From contig CAJTQL010000005.1 in the NCBI GenBank assembly GCA_910578285.1, positions 1-64,000 on the forward strand: a stretch of 64,000 nt of DNA. The letters run 5' to 3'. The position numbers and the translations under genes are program-made. Under the pieces are notes generated by a model. That model worked only from the letters and a program-made list of their open reading frames with translations. It had not been told where the DNA came from and ran no database searches. Shown piece by piece: positions 1 through 7,937 of this stretch (position 1 is its first letter; the number at the start of each line of letters is the position of its first letter). This stretch comes from an uncultured Helicobacteraceae bacterium (lineage in GTDB: Bacteria; Campylobacterota; Campylobacteria; Campylobacterales; Helicobacteraceae).

Positions 1-3
1 GGT

Positions 4-29
4 GGGTTGAGGTGGGTGGGGTGTGGGGG
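4..29 (+). other. G-rich run with quadruplex potential
   Basis: The first 30 bases contain four runs of three to five G separated by one to seven bases, which is the pattern that can fold into a G-quadruplex. No gene covers it within the window. It may belong to a gene or intergenic element that extends past the left edge, so function cannot be judged. Confidence 0.35.
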
Positions 30-35
30 TGTCCT

Positions 36-135
36 ATTGCATTGTGGAACATATCGTGAGAGCGTGGCAATTCAACGTTGCAAAATCCCAAGCAGTTTGT
101 GATTCTAAACTCGCGTGAGCGAGTGAAGAATCTGG
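36..135 (+). repeat. Two intergenic hairpin modules (one degenerate)
   Basis: At 102-131 the outer arms ATTCT and AGAAT pair, and the inner arms CTCGC (110-114) and GCGAG (119-123) pair around GTGA. This matches the module at 58014-58049, but the inner stem has a different sequence there. At 36-71 a degenerate copy has outer arms ATTGC and GCAAT. A third trace at 224-244 (GTGCA...TGCAC followed by CTCC) resembles the GTGC modules at 45143-45164. The rest of 1-462 shows no convincing gene. Confidence 0.6.
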
Positions 136-405
136 AGCAACAAGAGATGTTTTTTGTTGACTCTGATTGATAAATGAAAATATAGTTTCAAGCGCACATT
201 ATCTTTAGAATCACTCACCAAAAGTGCAACTAAAGTGCACCTCCAAAAAATTTCCGCAGCTTGGACATTCGGGGTGTCATAAAATCTTTTCTTGGGAGAG
301 TCTACTTAACAAATTATACCTAATTTTTAACAAAAACAACTGCAAGCTTACTTGACATTTCCCGCGCATAGGTCATGTATCAATAAAACTTAAGCTTTGA
401 TGTGT

Positions 406-411
406 TAGAAT
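406..411 (+). promoter_or_regulatory. Possible -10 box for the chemoreceptor gene
   Basis: TAGAAT lies 51 bases upstream of the chemoreceptor start codon. No good -35 is visible at the right distance, which is usual for Helicobacter sigma-80 promoters. A ribosome binding site (AAGGAAGG) follows just before the ATG. Confidence 0.4.
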
Positions 412-462
412 GGCGCAAGATGCGGATTAAGAGTTTGACAAAAATTTCATAAAGGAAGGACA

Positions 463-2445
463 ATGAAAAGTAAACCTCAAAAGAGATTCTCTATTGTAAC
501 CAAGCTTACTTTAGCCATAGGTATCTTGATTGTTCTAATACTTCTTGCTGTCAATACAACAAGCTATTTTTTGTCCAAACAAGACCATTTTATTTATCTA
601 CAAGAAATCCAAAAACAAACAATGATGAATGTGGCGCGAGTCTTCGATATGCAAAGGGATTTGCGACAAGTTACCATCGAATCGTTGGCAGATTTTTTTA
701 AAGATGTCCCATATACAGCAGAAGAAAGAATCTATGATGTCCTTGAGTCGACTGCAAAAACCAATGGATTTGATGTGATGTTTTTAAACTATGCTGATTA
801 TGATGCAACTTTCAAATCAGACCGAACGAAAGATTTTCCCGACACATTCGATGGCAAGAGCCGACCATGGTATAAGCTCGCGGAGCAAGTGCGAACATTT
901 GCCTCAACTGAAATCCATCGTTCGATTATTACCAATCATGTCTCTATTCTCTATTCTATGCCGATTCTAAAAAATGGCAAACTTGTTGCTGTTGTAGCGG
1001 GAGCATACAATCTCAAAAAACTTGCTAAAATCGTCCTTTCTCTTGGACAAACAGAGAATTCGTATGTTGGAATCTATAATCCACAAGGCATGATATTGCT
1101 CCATGAACAAACCGACAGAATGCTCACAACCAACACATTGAGCCAAAATATTGCAAATGCGATCAAAGCAAATCCGAAACTGCTCGAGACAAATGCACTA
1201 TTTTACACGCAAGATGGAGAGGGCGAGACACAGGCTATCATGTGTACCACAACATCAAATCCAGAATTTCGCGTTTGTTCTATCACGCAAAATAGCACCT
1301 ATACGCAGGCAATCAACACCACTCTCGCACAACAAGGGATCATGAGCATTACCGCCATGATGTTTGCGCTGTTTCTCATTACTTTCCTCATTTCTCGCTC
1401 TTTGCGCCCTCTTGATGTTATCCAAGAAGGTTTGAATATCGTTTTTGCCTATATTAACCATGAATCTGAACAAGCCCCAAGCAAAATAGACATCTCATCA
1501 AACGATGAATTTGGAGCAATGGCAAAAGTGATTAATCACAATATCGAAAAAACCACCACAGGATTGAAACAAGATATTATCGCTATCACACAATCGACAA
1601 ATACTGTCCAAGCCATAGAAAATGGGGATTTGACAGCAAGGATTGTCGAAAATCCCTATAATCCGCAATTGCTTGAGCTCAAAAACGTGCTCAATCGTAT
1701 GCTTGATGTGCTGCAAAACAAAATTGGTTCAAATATGAATGTGATTCATGATGTCTTTGAATCCTACAAAATGCTCGACTTCACGACAGAGATTCCTAAT
1801 GCGCAAGGCAATGTTGAGACAACAACCAACATCTTGGGTGAGGAAATCAAACAAATGCTCGTTTCTTCGAGCAATTATGCCAAAGATTTAGTCAAACAAA
1901 CTGATGAGCTGCAACTTTCGATGAACAAGCTCCTTGAAGGTGGCGTAAGTCAAGCAGAGGCTTTGGGGCAATCAGCTTTGACAATCGAAGAAATCACCTC
2001 ATCGATGCAAAATGTTTCTGACAAAACAACAGAAGTTACGAGACAAGCAGAAGATATTAAGAATATCGTCATTGTCATCAAAGACATCGCCGACCAAACA
2101 AACCTGCTCGCCCTTAATGCCGCGATTGAAGCCGCCCGTGCAGGCGAACATGGACGCGGCTTTGCTGTCGTGGCTGACGAGGTGCGCAAGCTCGCTGAAC
2201 GTACGAGCAAAAGCCTAAGTGAAATCGAGGCGAATGTGAATGTTTTGGTACAAGGAATCAACGAAATGAGCGAATCGATTAAGACGCAAACAGAAGGGAT
2301 TAGCCAAATCAATGAGACGATTGCACATGTGAATGGAATCACGCAGGATAATGTCAATATCGCCAAAAACACAGACAATATCACCAAAGTCGTGAATAAA
2401 ATCGCTGATGATATTCTTGAAGATGTGAATAAGAAAAAGTTCTAG
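463..2445 (+). CDS. Methyl-accepting chemotaxis protein (dCache type)
   Basis: Membrane chemoreceptor of 660 residues that should sense a periplasmic ligand and control CheA. The N-terminus has a short basic segment and a membrane helix at about 14-36. A periplasmic double-Cache-like domain follows, with the DGKSRPWY signature at 130-137. The second membrane helix is near 293-313, followed by a HAMP-like region and a long coiled coil. The conserved signalling tip (DQTNLLALNAAIEAARAGE) is near 540-560, where CheA and CheW bind. No C-terminal CheR/CheB tethering pentapeptide is seen. An AAGGAAGG ribosome site sits seven bases before the ATG. It is monocistronic and convergent with pglA. The RPWY Cache type often binds amino acids or small carboxylates in the family, but the ligand here is not known. 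Confidence 0.93.
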   Translation: MKSKPQKRFSIVTKLTLAIGILIVLILLAVNTTSYFLSKQDHFIYLQEIQKQTMMNVARVFDMQRDLRQVTIESLADFFKDVPYTAEERIYDVLESTAKTNGFDVMFLNYADYDATFKSDRTKDFPDTFDGKSRPWYKLAEQVRTFASTEIHRSIITNHVSILYSMPILKNGKLVAVVAGAYNLKKLAKIVLSLGQTENSYVGIYNPQGMILLHEQTDRMLTTNTLSQNIANAIKANPKLLETNALFYTQDGEGETQAIMCTTTSNPEFRVCSITQNSTYTQAINTTLAQQGIMSITAMMFALFLITFLISRSLRPLDVIQEGLNIVFAYINHESEQAPSKIDISSNDEFGAMAKVINHNIEKTTTGLKQDIIAITQSTNTVQAIENGDLTARIVENPYNPQLLELKNVLNRMLDVLQNKIGSNMNVIHDVFESYKMLDFTTEIPNAQGNVETTTNILGEEIKQMLVSSSNYAKDLVKQTDELQLSMNKLLEGGVSQAEALGQSALTIEEITSSMQNVSDKTTEVTRQAEDIKNIVIVIKDIADQTNLLALNAAIEAARAGEHGRGFAVVADEVRKLAERTSKSLSEIEANVNVLVQGINEMSESIKTQTEGISQINETIAHVNGITQDNVNIAKNTDNITKVVNKIADDILEDVNKKKF

Positions 2446-2508
2446 CATATGCAGATTGATTATGGCGGTATCTTGTGAGGATTGCAAACTAACAACGGCA
2501 AGGCGAGC

Positions 2509-3663
2509 CTAGCAAAAGCGCAGCTGCCGCTCATAGAGTGCAAGATGTTGTGCAACAATCGCATCTACCGAAAATTCGGCAAGAATCTTCTTGCGCGATG
2601 CATGCCCAAAAGCCTCGCGTAGCGCAGAATCAGAGGCGAGTTCGGCAATCTTTTGTGCAAGCAATTCAGAATCGCCCACAGGGACAAGGAAACCATTGCA
2701 CCCATCATCAACAACCTCGCGGCAGCCCACAGCGTCTGTTGTAACGATAGGCAATGCCATGCTGCCTGCTTCAAGCAATGTGCGCGGGATTCCCTCGCGA
2801 TAGCTGGGCAGCACGAAAATATCGGCGCACGCGAGCAGCTCGAAAATATCCTCACGTTTGCCAAGCCAATGCACAGCTGAATTGGAGCGCAAAAACTCGG
2901 CTGAAAGCGGCGCGATGTTGCCATTATCAACATCGCCAACAAACAAAAAGCGCACATGCGGCAGGCTCGCTTGAAGTTTTTTTGCAGCCTGATAATATTC
3001 CACCACACCCTTATGCGCAATCGCACGCGCGACCATCAACACAACAATCTCGCCCTGCATGATTCCCAATGCGTCTTTATAGCGCTGCACATCGTCTGCA
3101 CGTATCAAATCACGTGCAAAAATCTTGGGATTGATGCCCGAACCTTTGATAAGTACAGCCTTAGACTTTGAAACAAGCCCTTTATTATAATAAAGTTGTA
3201 AGTCGTCTTTGTTTTGAAACACAACGGCTTTAGCAAATAAAAATGCGAGTTTATTGAGTGATTCTATCAACATACGCAATACAAAAGTCTTGAATCCTTG
3301 TTGGATATAGAAGCTGCCAAGCCCTGTAACGGTGCAAATCGTGCAAGGAACGCCCACAATCTTTGCAGCAATTGCACCATAGACATTGGGTTTAATCGTG
3401 AATGTCTGCACAATATCAGGATGAAGAACACGCAAACAACGAGCAATACGATAGATTGTGGCAATCTCGCGGAATGGATTGAGGCTTTTGCGTGAAATTG
3501 CATAGCTCTGTGCCACAATTCCATGCGCAGCAAAACGCGCAAAGTATTCGCCCTCTGGGCAAAGCGCGATGACCTCATGCCCTCTTTTGACAAGCTCTTG
3601 CATAATCGGCAGGCGAAAAAGATAGAGATTCATATCAAGATGAGATAAAAAAACAATCTTCAT
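2509..3663 (-). CDS. pglA: PglA-like N-glycan GalNAc transferase
   Basis: Family 4 glycosyltransferase (GT-B fold), 384 residues, acting on the cytoplasmic face of the inner membrane. It resembles Campylobacter PglA, which adds the first GalNAc to undecaprenyl-diphospho-bacillosamine. PglA-like features are the FLSH start, the SLNPF segment, GLGSFYIQQGF, the VMIARA-type strand (here VLMVARAIAHKGV) and the donor-site motif LPSYREG with a downstream Glu. The ATG at 3663 is preferred over the in-frame start ten codons upstream because AAGGAAG sits six bases before it. It follows the methylase-fusion stop by 20 bases and ends the operon begun by pglB. The sugar specificity is inferred from family resemblance only. 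Confidence 0.82.
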   Translation of the reverse strand: MKIVFLSHLDMNLYLFRLPIMQELVKRGHEVIALCPEGEYFARFAAHGIVAQSYAISRKSLNPFREIATIYRIARCLRVLHPDIVQTFTIKPNVYGAIAAKIVGVPCTICTVTGLGSFYIQQGFKTFVLRMLIESLNKLAFLFAKAVVFQNKDDLQLYYNKGLVSKSKAVLIKGSGINPKIFARDLIRADDVQRYKDALGIMQGEIVVLMVARAIAHKGVVEYYQAAKKLQASLPHVRFLFVGDVDNGNIAPLSAEFLRSNSAVHWLGKREDIFELLACADIFVLPSYREGIPRTLLEAGSMALPIVTTDAVGCREVVDDGCNGFLVPVGDSELLAQKIAELASDSALREAFGHASRKKILAEFSVDAIVAQHLALYERQLRFC

Positions 3664-3683
3664 GTGCTTCCTTTTGCGTTCTT

Positions 3684-6113
3684 TTATTGCCAATCCTCGT
3701 CATCAAATAGACTCGATTCTTCGTCTTTAAGTCGCCACTTTCTATCTTTGTCTTCATAGGCGATTTCTCCTAAAATATCTCGTATCATTTTTTTATTTGC
3801 CTGAATGCCATTTTTTGAAAGCGGAATGATGTTTAAGACAATATCATCAAATGTGGCGCTTTGGTTGGATTCCTTTGTTCTGCCCAAAAAGGCGCGGATA
3901 AGATATTCAACTCTTTTTTCAATCGGAATCGCATAGTTTGTAAAGCTCGAATCCTCTCTTAGGTGGTATTTCTTATGCACATCACATTCAAATCGTTCAT
4001 TGATAGCAGGGATAAAATTGGCAAACTTATTGGCGATTTCATGGAGATAGCCATGATTCATGGATTTGATAATCAAGGAGTTCCATATCTCTTCTAAGTT
4101 TGCGCCATTGTTTTCGATGATGATTTCTTCAATGTCTTTAAACATCTGTTCCATAATGTCGATTCCAACCTCGAGCTTTGCTCGCACTTTGGCATTATCG
4201 ACTTTCTTAAAATAGATGATGATTTGCCCGCTCAACACGGTGCTTGGATTCTGCCTCTTCTTAAATGTTGTCTGTCCATTGTCCTGCCGCACACTGCCGA
4301 CATATTCAAAACCAATATTCTCGGCGCTATCGACAAGAATCTGCCATAATTTTGGGTCTTGATGTTGGAACACAAACGCAAGCCAACGATTCCATTTCAG
4401 CACGCGATACATTTCTTTTAGCGAGGCTTTCATTAAGTCATAATATTCATAGCGACTCTTTTCGAGGCTGCCTTTTTCGATACATTCCTTTTCTTTCAGG
4501 CTAGAATCGACAGGAAAGTCAAGCCATGCATTCCACATCGTGCTTAAATCGAGATACGGAATCTTCGCGCCATAGGGTGGGTCCGTGTAGATAAAATCCA
4601 CGCTTTCCGTTTCGATTTCTTGCAGATTTGTTGCGTCCGCTTGAAAGATTCTTGCGCCATTGCTCTTGTGAATCCTCGAATCACTCTGTGCGAGATTCTC
4701 TCTTTGACTTAGCATTGCGCCTTTGAAATCCTTAATGACATTCTCGAGAGGATAGAGATAGCTCTGATAGAAAGAATCGCTTGGGGCATTTTCGAGTTCT
4801 TGTTTGCCTCGCATAATTCTATCTATCTTGCCCCTAAAAGATTCGACAATATCCACAAATGTTGGTTTTTTGGCAATGCGATAGCGGTAATAGATAAAAA
4901 TTGCGCTATTGCCAGCCTTGTTTGTTAGCCCTTCGTGTTGGGAAATATGATAGGTCAAATTAATCACATTTAAGACATTATAGAATGCCAACATGAGGCT
5001 ATACCTCAACTCTCTTTGAATCTTTCTATAAAATGTGCGCTTGAAAATCAATTTGCGCAAAAGCGCGAGCTCGGCGAGCTGCACATTGCTAAAGAGCCCC
5101 AACACGGAATCCACATCACTCCCCTTTGGCAAAGGCTCATCTTGCGGAATCCATAGCATAGAATCCTGCTCCTTTTGTGTCGCAACCTCGCCAAATTCTA
5201 AATCGATAGCATTAGGATAATATTGCGCATGTTTTAAGAGATTCCTTGCCTCCCTCTCATTCTTGGGGCGCAGATTCTCAAACTCGTTTAGAATCTCTTC
5301 GCTTAGCTCATAGAGTTTGCCCAAATCGACTTTGACGCTCAATGCCTTTGCCATAAACACACTCAAGGGATTCAAATCGATATGGATTCCAATCCTGCCG
5401 TTCATCATCGCCTCAATTGCCGTTACGCCGCTGCCACTAAATGGGTCGAGCACGACATCGCCCTCGCTTGTAAAGTTCTTGATGTTTTGCGTAACAATGT
5501 CCCAACTCTGCCGCGTGAAATACGCCAAGCAGCCATAATGCCGCGCCTTCTTTCTCTTTTGAGGTTTGACAATCGCCTTTGGCAATTCGCGGCTTAAATA
5601 CCAATCCTCACTCTTTTTCTCTCTCTTGCGACTTGTAATCTTTTCGCCGCACAAATACATGCGCAAAAGATTCCATTTCTCTTGCAATTCATGTTCTAAA
5701 TCCACATCGAGCAGAATCTCCTGCCCCTCGAGCCGAAAAAGAACCAAACGACACCCATTACACAATGCAAAATACTTAGCATTGAATCCCACAGCATAGC
5801 TCAAAGCTTGTTTGTACGATTCACTGCCTTTGTCAATCACCACACTCGGGGCTTTTGCATCGAGCACACAATAAATCTTAGAATCCACATAAAGCGTATA
5901 ATCAAGCATTAAATCCGCAGCAATCTTTTTATTGCTTCCAATCTTAAAATCTGCCCTTTCTCGTTTAGAAAGAATCATTTCAAGCTTGCGAGGATTCTTA
6001 TCATCTTTGAGCACAAATCCTAACTCTTTTAAAAGTGGTGCAATCACAAATTCCCGCACAGAATCTTCTTTGAAATCCTCGTTTTCCAAAGCCGAAAAAT
6101 CAAAAGTCAGCAT
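3684..6113 (-). CDS. Nuclease-domain / DNA methyltransferase fusion
   Basis: 809 residues. The first 160 look like a type I HsdR-N or Mrr-like nuclease domain: D71, then D85-A-K87 in a strand, a DxK variant of the PD-(D/E)xK core. A DNA methyltransferase follows, with the SAM-binding DPFSGSG at 223-229 and the catalytic TDPPYG near 508-513. Motif I precedes motif IV, as in gamma-type adenine enzymes. The C-terminal 150 residues are not recognised. It could be a one-protein restriction-modification enzyme (type IIG-like) or a methylase with a recognition domain only. It lies between asnB (9 bases upstream) and pglA (20 bases downstream) in the same orientation, inside an N-glycosylation operon, which suggests an inserted cargo gene. 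A ribosome site (AAAGGA) precedes the ATG. Target sequence unknown. Confidence 0.8.
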   Translation of the reverse strand: MLTFDFSALENEDFKEDSVREFVIAPLLKELGFVLKDDKNPRKLEMILSKRERADFKIGSNKKIAADLMLDYTLYVDSKIYCVLDAKAPSVVIDKGSESYKQALSYAVGFNAKYFALCNGCRLVLFRLEGQEILLDVDLEHELQEKWNLLRMYLCGEKITSRKREKKSEDWYLSRELPKAIVKPQKRKKARHYGCLAYFTRQSWDIVTQNIKNFTSEGDVVLDPFSGSGVTAIEAMMNGRIGIHIDLNPLSVFMAKALSVKVDLGKLYELSEEILNEFENLRPKNEREARNLLKHAQYYPNAIDLEFGEVATQKEQDSMLWIPQDEPLPKGSDVDSVLGLFSNVQLAELALLRKLIFKRTFYRKIQRELRYSLMLAFYNVLNVINLTYHISQHEGLTNKAGNSAIFIYYRYRIAKKPTFVDIVESFRGKIDRIMRGKQELENAPSDSFYQSYLYPLENVIKDFKGAMLSQRENLAQSDSRIHKSNGARIFQADATNLQEIETESVDFIYTDPPYGAKIPYLDLSTMWNAWLDFPVDSSLKEKECIEKGSLEKSRYEYYDLMKASLKEMYRVLKWNRWLAFVFQHQDPKLWQILVDSAENIGFEYVGSVRQDNGQTTFKKRQNPSTVLSGQIIIYFKKVDNAKVRAKLEVGIDIMEQMFKDIEEIIIENNGANLEEIWNSLIIKSMNHGYLHEIANKFANFIPAINERFECDVHKKYHLREDSSFTNYAIPIEKRVEYLIRAFLGRTKESNQSATFDDIVLNIIPLSKNGIQANKKMIRDILGEIAYEDKDRKWRLKDEESSLFDDEDWQ

Positions 6114-6122
6114 TCCAATCCT

Positions 6123-7937
6123 TTATTGGTTTCTCGCCCACACAGCGAGCGCAAAGAGAGTGAATAGCATCTTTGCGCGCTTTTGCGTAGCAAAATTTTG
6201 TGGTTTGTGCAAAAGCTCTTGGACAAAGGCGCGCGGCAGAAGCTCGGGGAGCAGCGCACAATCGCTGATACGTTGCGTGATTATGTCGCGCAGCTCGTGC
6301 GTAACCCAATGCGCAAGCGGCACCTCAAAACCACGTTTGGGGGCAGAGACAAGCTCGGGCGGAAGATATTTTTTTGCGAGTTTGCGCAAAATAACTTTTG
6401 TATGTCGCTTCGAAATCTTTAGAGAATCGCTAAGATTTGTGCTCGATTCGAGCATTTCGCTACCCAAAAAAGGACTGCGCGCCTCGAGGGCATGCTGCAT
6501 GGTGGCAATGTCCATTTTGGGCAGCAAATCGCAAAGCAACAAAAGTTGTGAATCAAGATAGAGCCACCTAGAAAGCGGCGAGAGAGTGAAATCAGCGCAA
6601 ACATTACGCACAAAAGAATCGAGGCTTTGCGCATATGCACAAGGCGCAAACGCAAAGACATCTTCAAACGAATCAATCGTTGCGCTCGCATACAATGCAG
6701 CGCCTTGTTTGTGTGCCATTGCAAGCAATCGCAACGCATAGGTGTAGAGGGATTTTTGGTTATGACTTTTGGGTAAAAAGGGCACAATCCACGACATAGC
6801 GCGCGCAATGCCGACCCAACCAAGCGCAAAAGGCACATAGCGACGATAGCCCCCAAACAACTCATCAGCACCATCACCATTGAGAATCACGCTAACATGC
6901 TTCTTTGCCTCTTTGGCGATATAATAGCTAGGGATTGCCGAGCTGTCCATAAACGGACGCCCATAGGCGCAAAGAATCTGCTCAATGTCGTTGGCAAGAC
7001 ATTGTGTGTCAATAGACAATACAGAATGTCGTGTGCCATATTTTTTTGCAACAAGCTCTGCAAGGGGGCTTTCATCATACATTCCCTCAAAAGCAACGGT
7101 AAAGGTTTGTAGTGATGGGCAAAACTCGCTTGCGATTGCAACAATCAATGACGAATCGATTCCTCCGCTTAGAAAGCTGCCAACCTCAATGCTCGAGGAT
7201 TCAAGACGTCTTTTGACACACACGCGCAACGAATCTTCGACATGCGCCATTGCAAGAGGCAAGCTCGAGATTTTTGGGCGCGCAAACAGCGCGCGCAAAT
7301 CAAAATAGCGCACAGGCTGCAAGGGCTGCAAAGAATCGAGCGCGAGTGTCGCGGTGTGCGCGGGAGGCAATGCAAATACATGCCGATAGGGTGCGCCATC
7401 GGAATAAAAAAAGCCAAAGCGCAAGAAGAATCGCAGCGATTCGAGCTCGATTTCAAGTGGCGCACAATGCGCAAGGGTAGCAAGCTCGCTCGCAAAGGCA
7501 AAATGTGTGCCATTGTGATAGATAAACAATGGCTTCTTGCCCATTTTGTCGCGCGCAATTGTGAGCGTGCGCTCACTTTTGTCGAGGATTGCGAGTGCAA
7601 ACATGCCATCAAAGTCAGCAAAGATAGAATCGCCAAAGGCGGCAAACAGCGCGAGAATCGTTTCAGTGTCTGATTGTGTTTGGAACACAAAGTCTGGAAT
7701 CTTCTTGCGCAGCTCATGGTGGTTATAGATTTCGCCATTGAACACGATGGCAAGATTTCCCATTTCCATAGGCTGATTTGCATTCATGCTCAAATCTTGA
7801 ATACTAAGGCGCGTGTGAAACAACGCGAGATTCTCGAAATAGAGACTGCCATTTGAATCAGGACCGCGATGCCACAAACTCTGCAAGATTGCCGCCTCAT
7901 CGGGGGCTAGGTTGATTGTTCCGGCGATTCCACACAT
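6123..7937 (-). CDS. asnB: Asparagine synthetase, glutamine-hydrolysing
   Basis: Makes asparagine from aspartate, glutamine and ATP in the cytoplasm. The 604-residue protein starts MCGIAG, so Cys2 becomes the nucleophile of the N-terminal glutamine amidohydrolase domain after Met removal. The C-terminal synthetase domain carries the ATP pyrophosphatase loop SGGIDSS. The start codon overlaps the pglB stop by one base (TGATG), so translation is probably coupled. AsnB homologues are common in surface-glycan clusters, where some amidate sugars, so a glycan-modifying role is possible. Placement beside an oligosaccharyltransferase that uses Asn acceptors is suggestive but not proof. Confidence 0.9.
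   Translation of the reverse strand: MCGIAGTINLAPDEAAILQSLWHRGPDSNGSLYFENLALFHTRLSIQDLSMNANQPMEMGNLAIVFNGEIYNHHELRKKIPDFVFQTQSDTETILALFAAFGDSIFADFDGMFALAILDKSERTLTIARDKMGKKPLFIYHNGTHFAFASELATLAHCAPLEIELESLRFFLRFGFFYSDGAPYRHVFALPPAHTATLALDSLQPLQPVRYFDLRALFARPKISSLPLAMAHVEDSLRVCVKRRLESSSIEVGSFLSGGIDSSLIVAIASEFCPSLQTFTVAFEGMYDESPLAELVAKKYGTRHSVLSIDTQCLANDIEQILCAYGRPFMDSSAIPSYYIAKEAKKHVSVILNGDGADELFGGYRRYVPFALGWVGIARAMSWIVPFLPKSHNQKSLYTYALRLLAMAHKQGAALYASATIDSFEDVFAFAPCAYAQSLDSFVRNVCADFTLSPLSRWLYLDSQLLLLCDLLPKMDIATMQHALEARSPFLGSEMLESSTNLSDSLKISKRHTKVILRKLAKKYLPPELVSAPKRGFEVPLAHWVTHELRDIITQRISDCALLPELLPRAFVQELLHKPQNFATQKRAKMLFTLFALAVWARNQ

Noticed and set aside
5932..6561. Plus-strand open frame of 209 codons across the methylase-asnB junction
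   Set aside because: It runs antisense to two well-supported genes, has no ribosome site and shows no recognisable motif.
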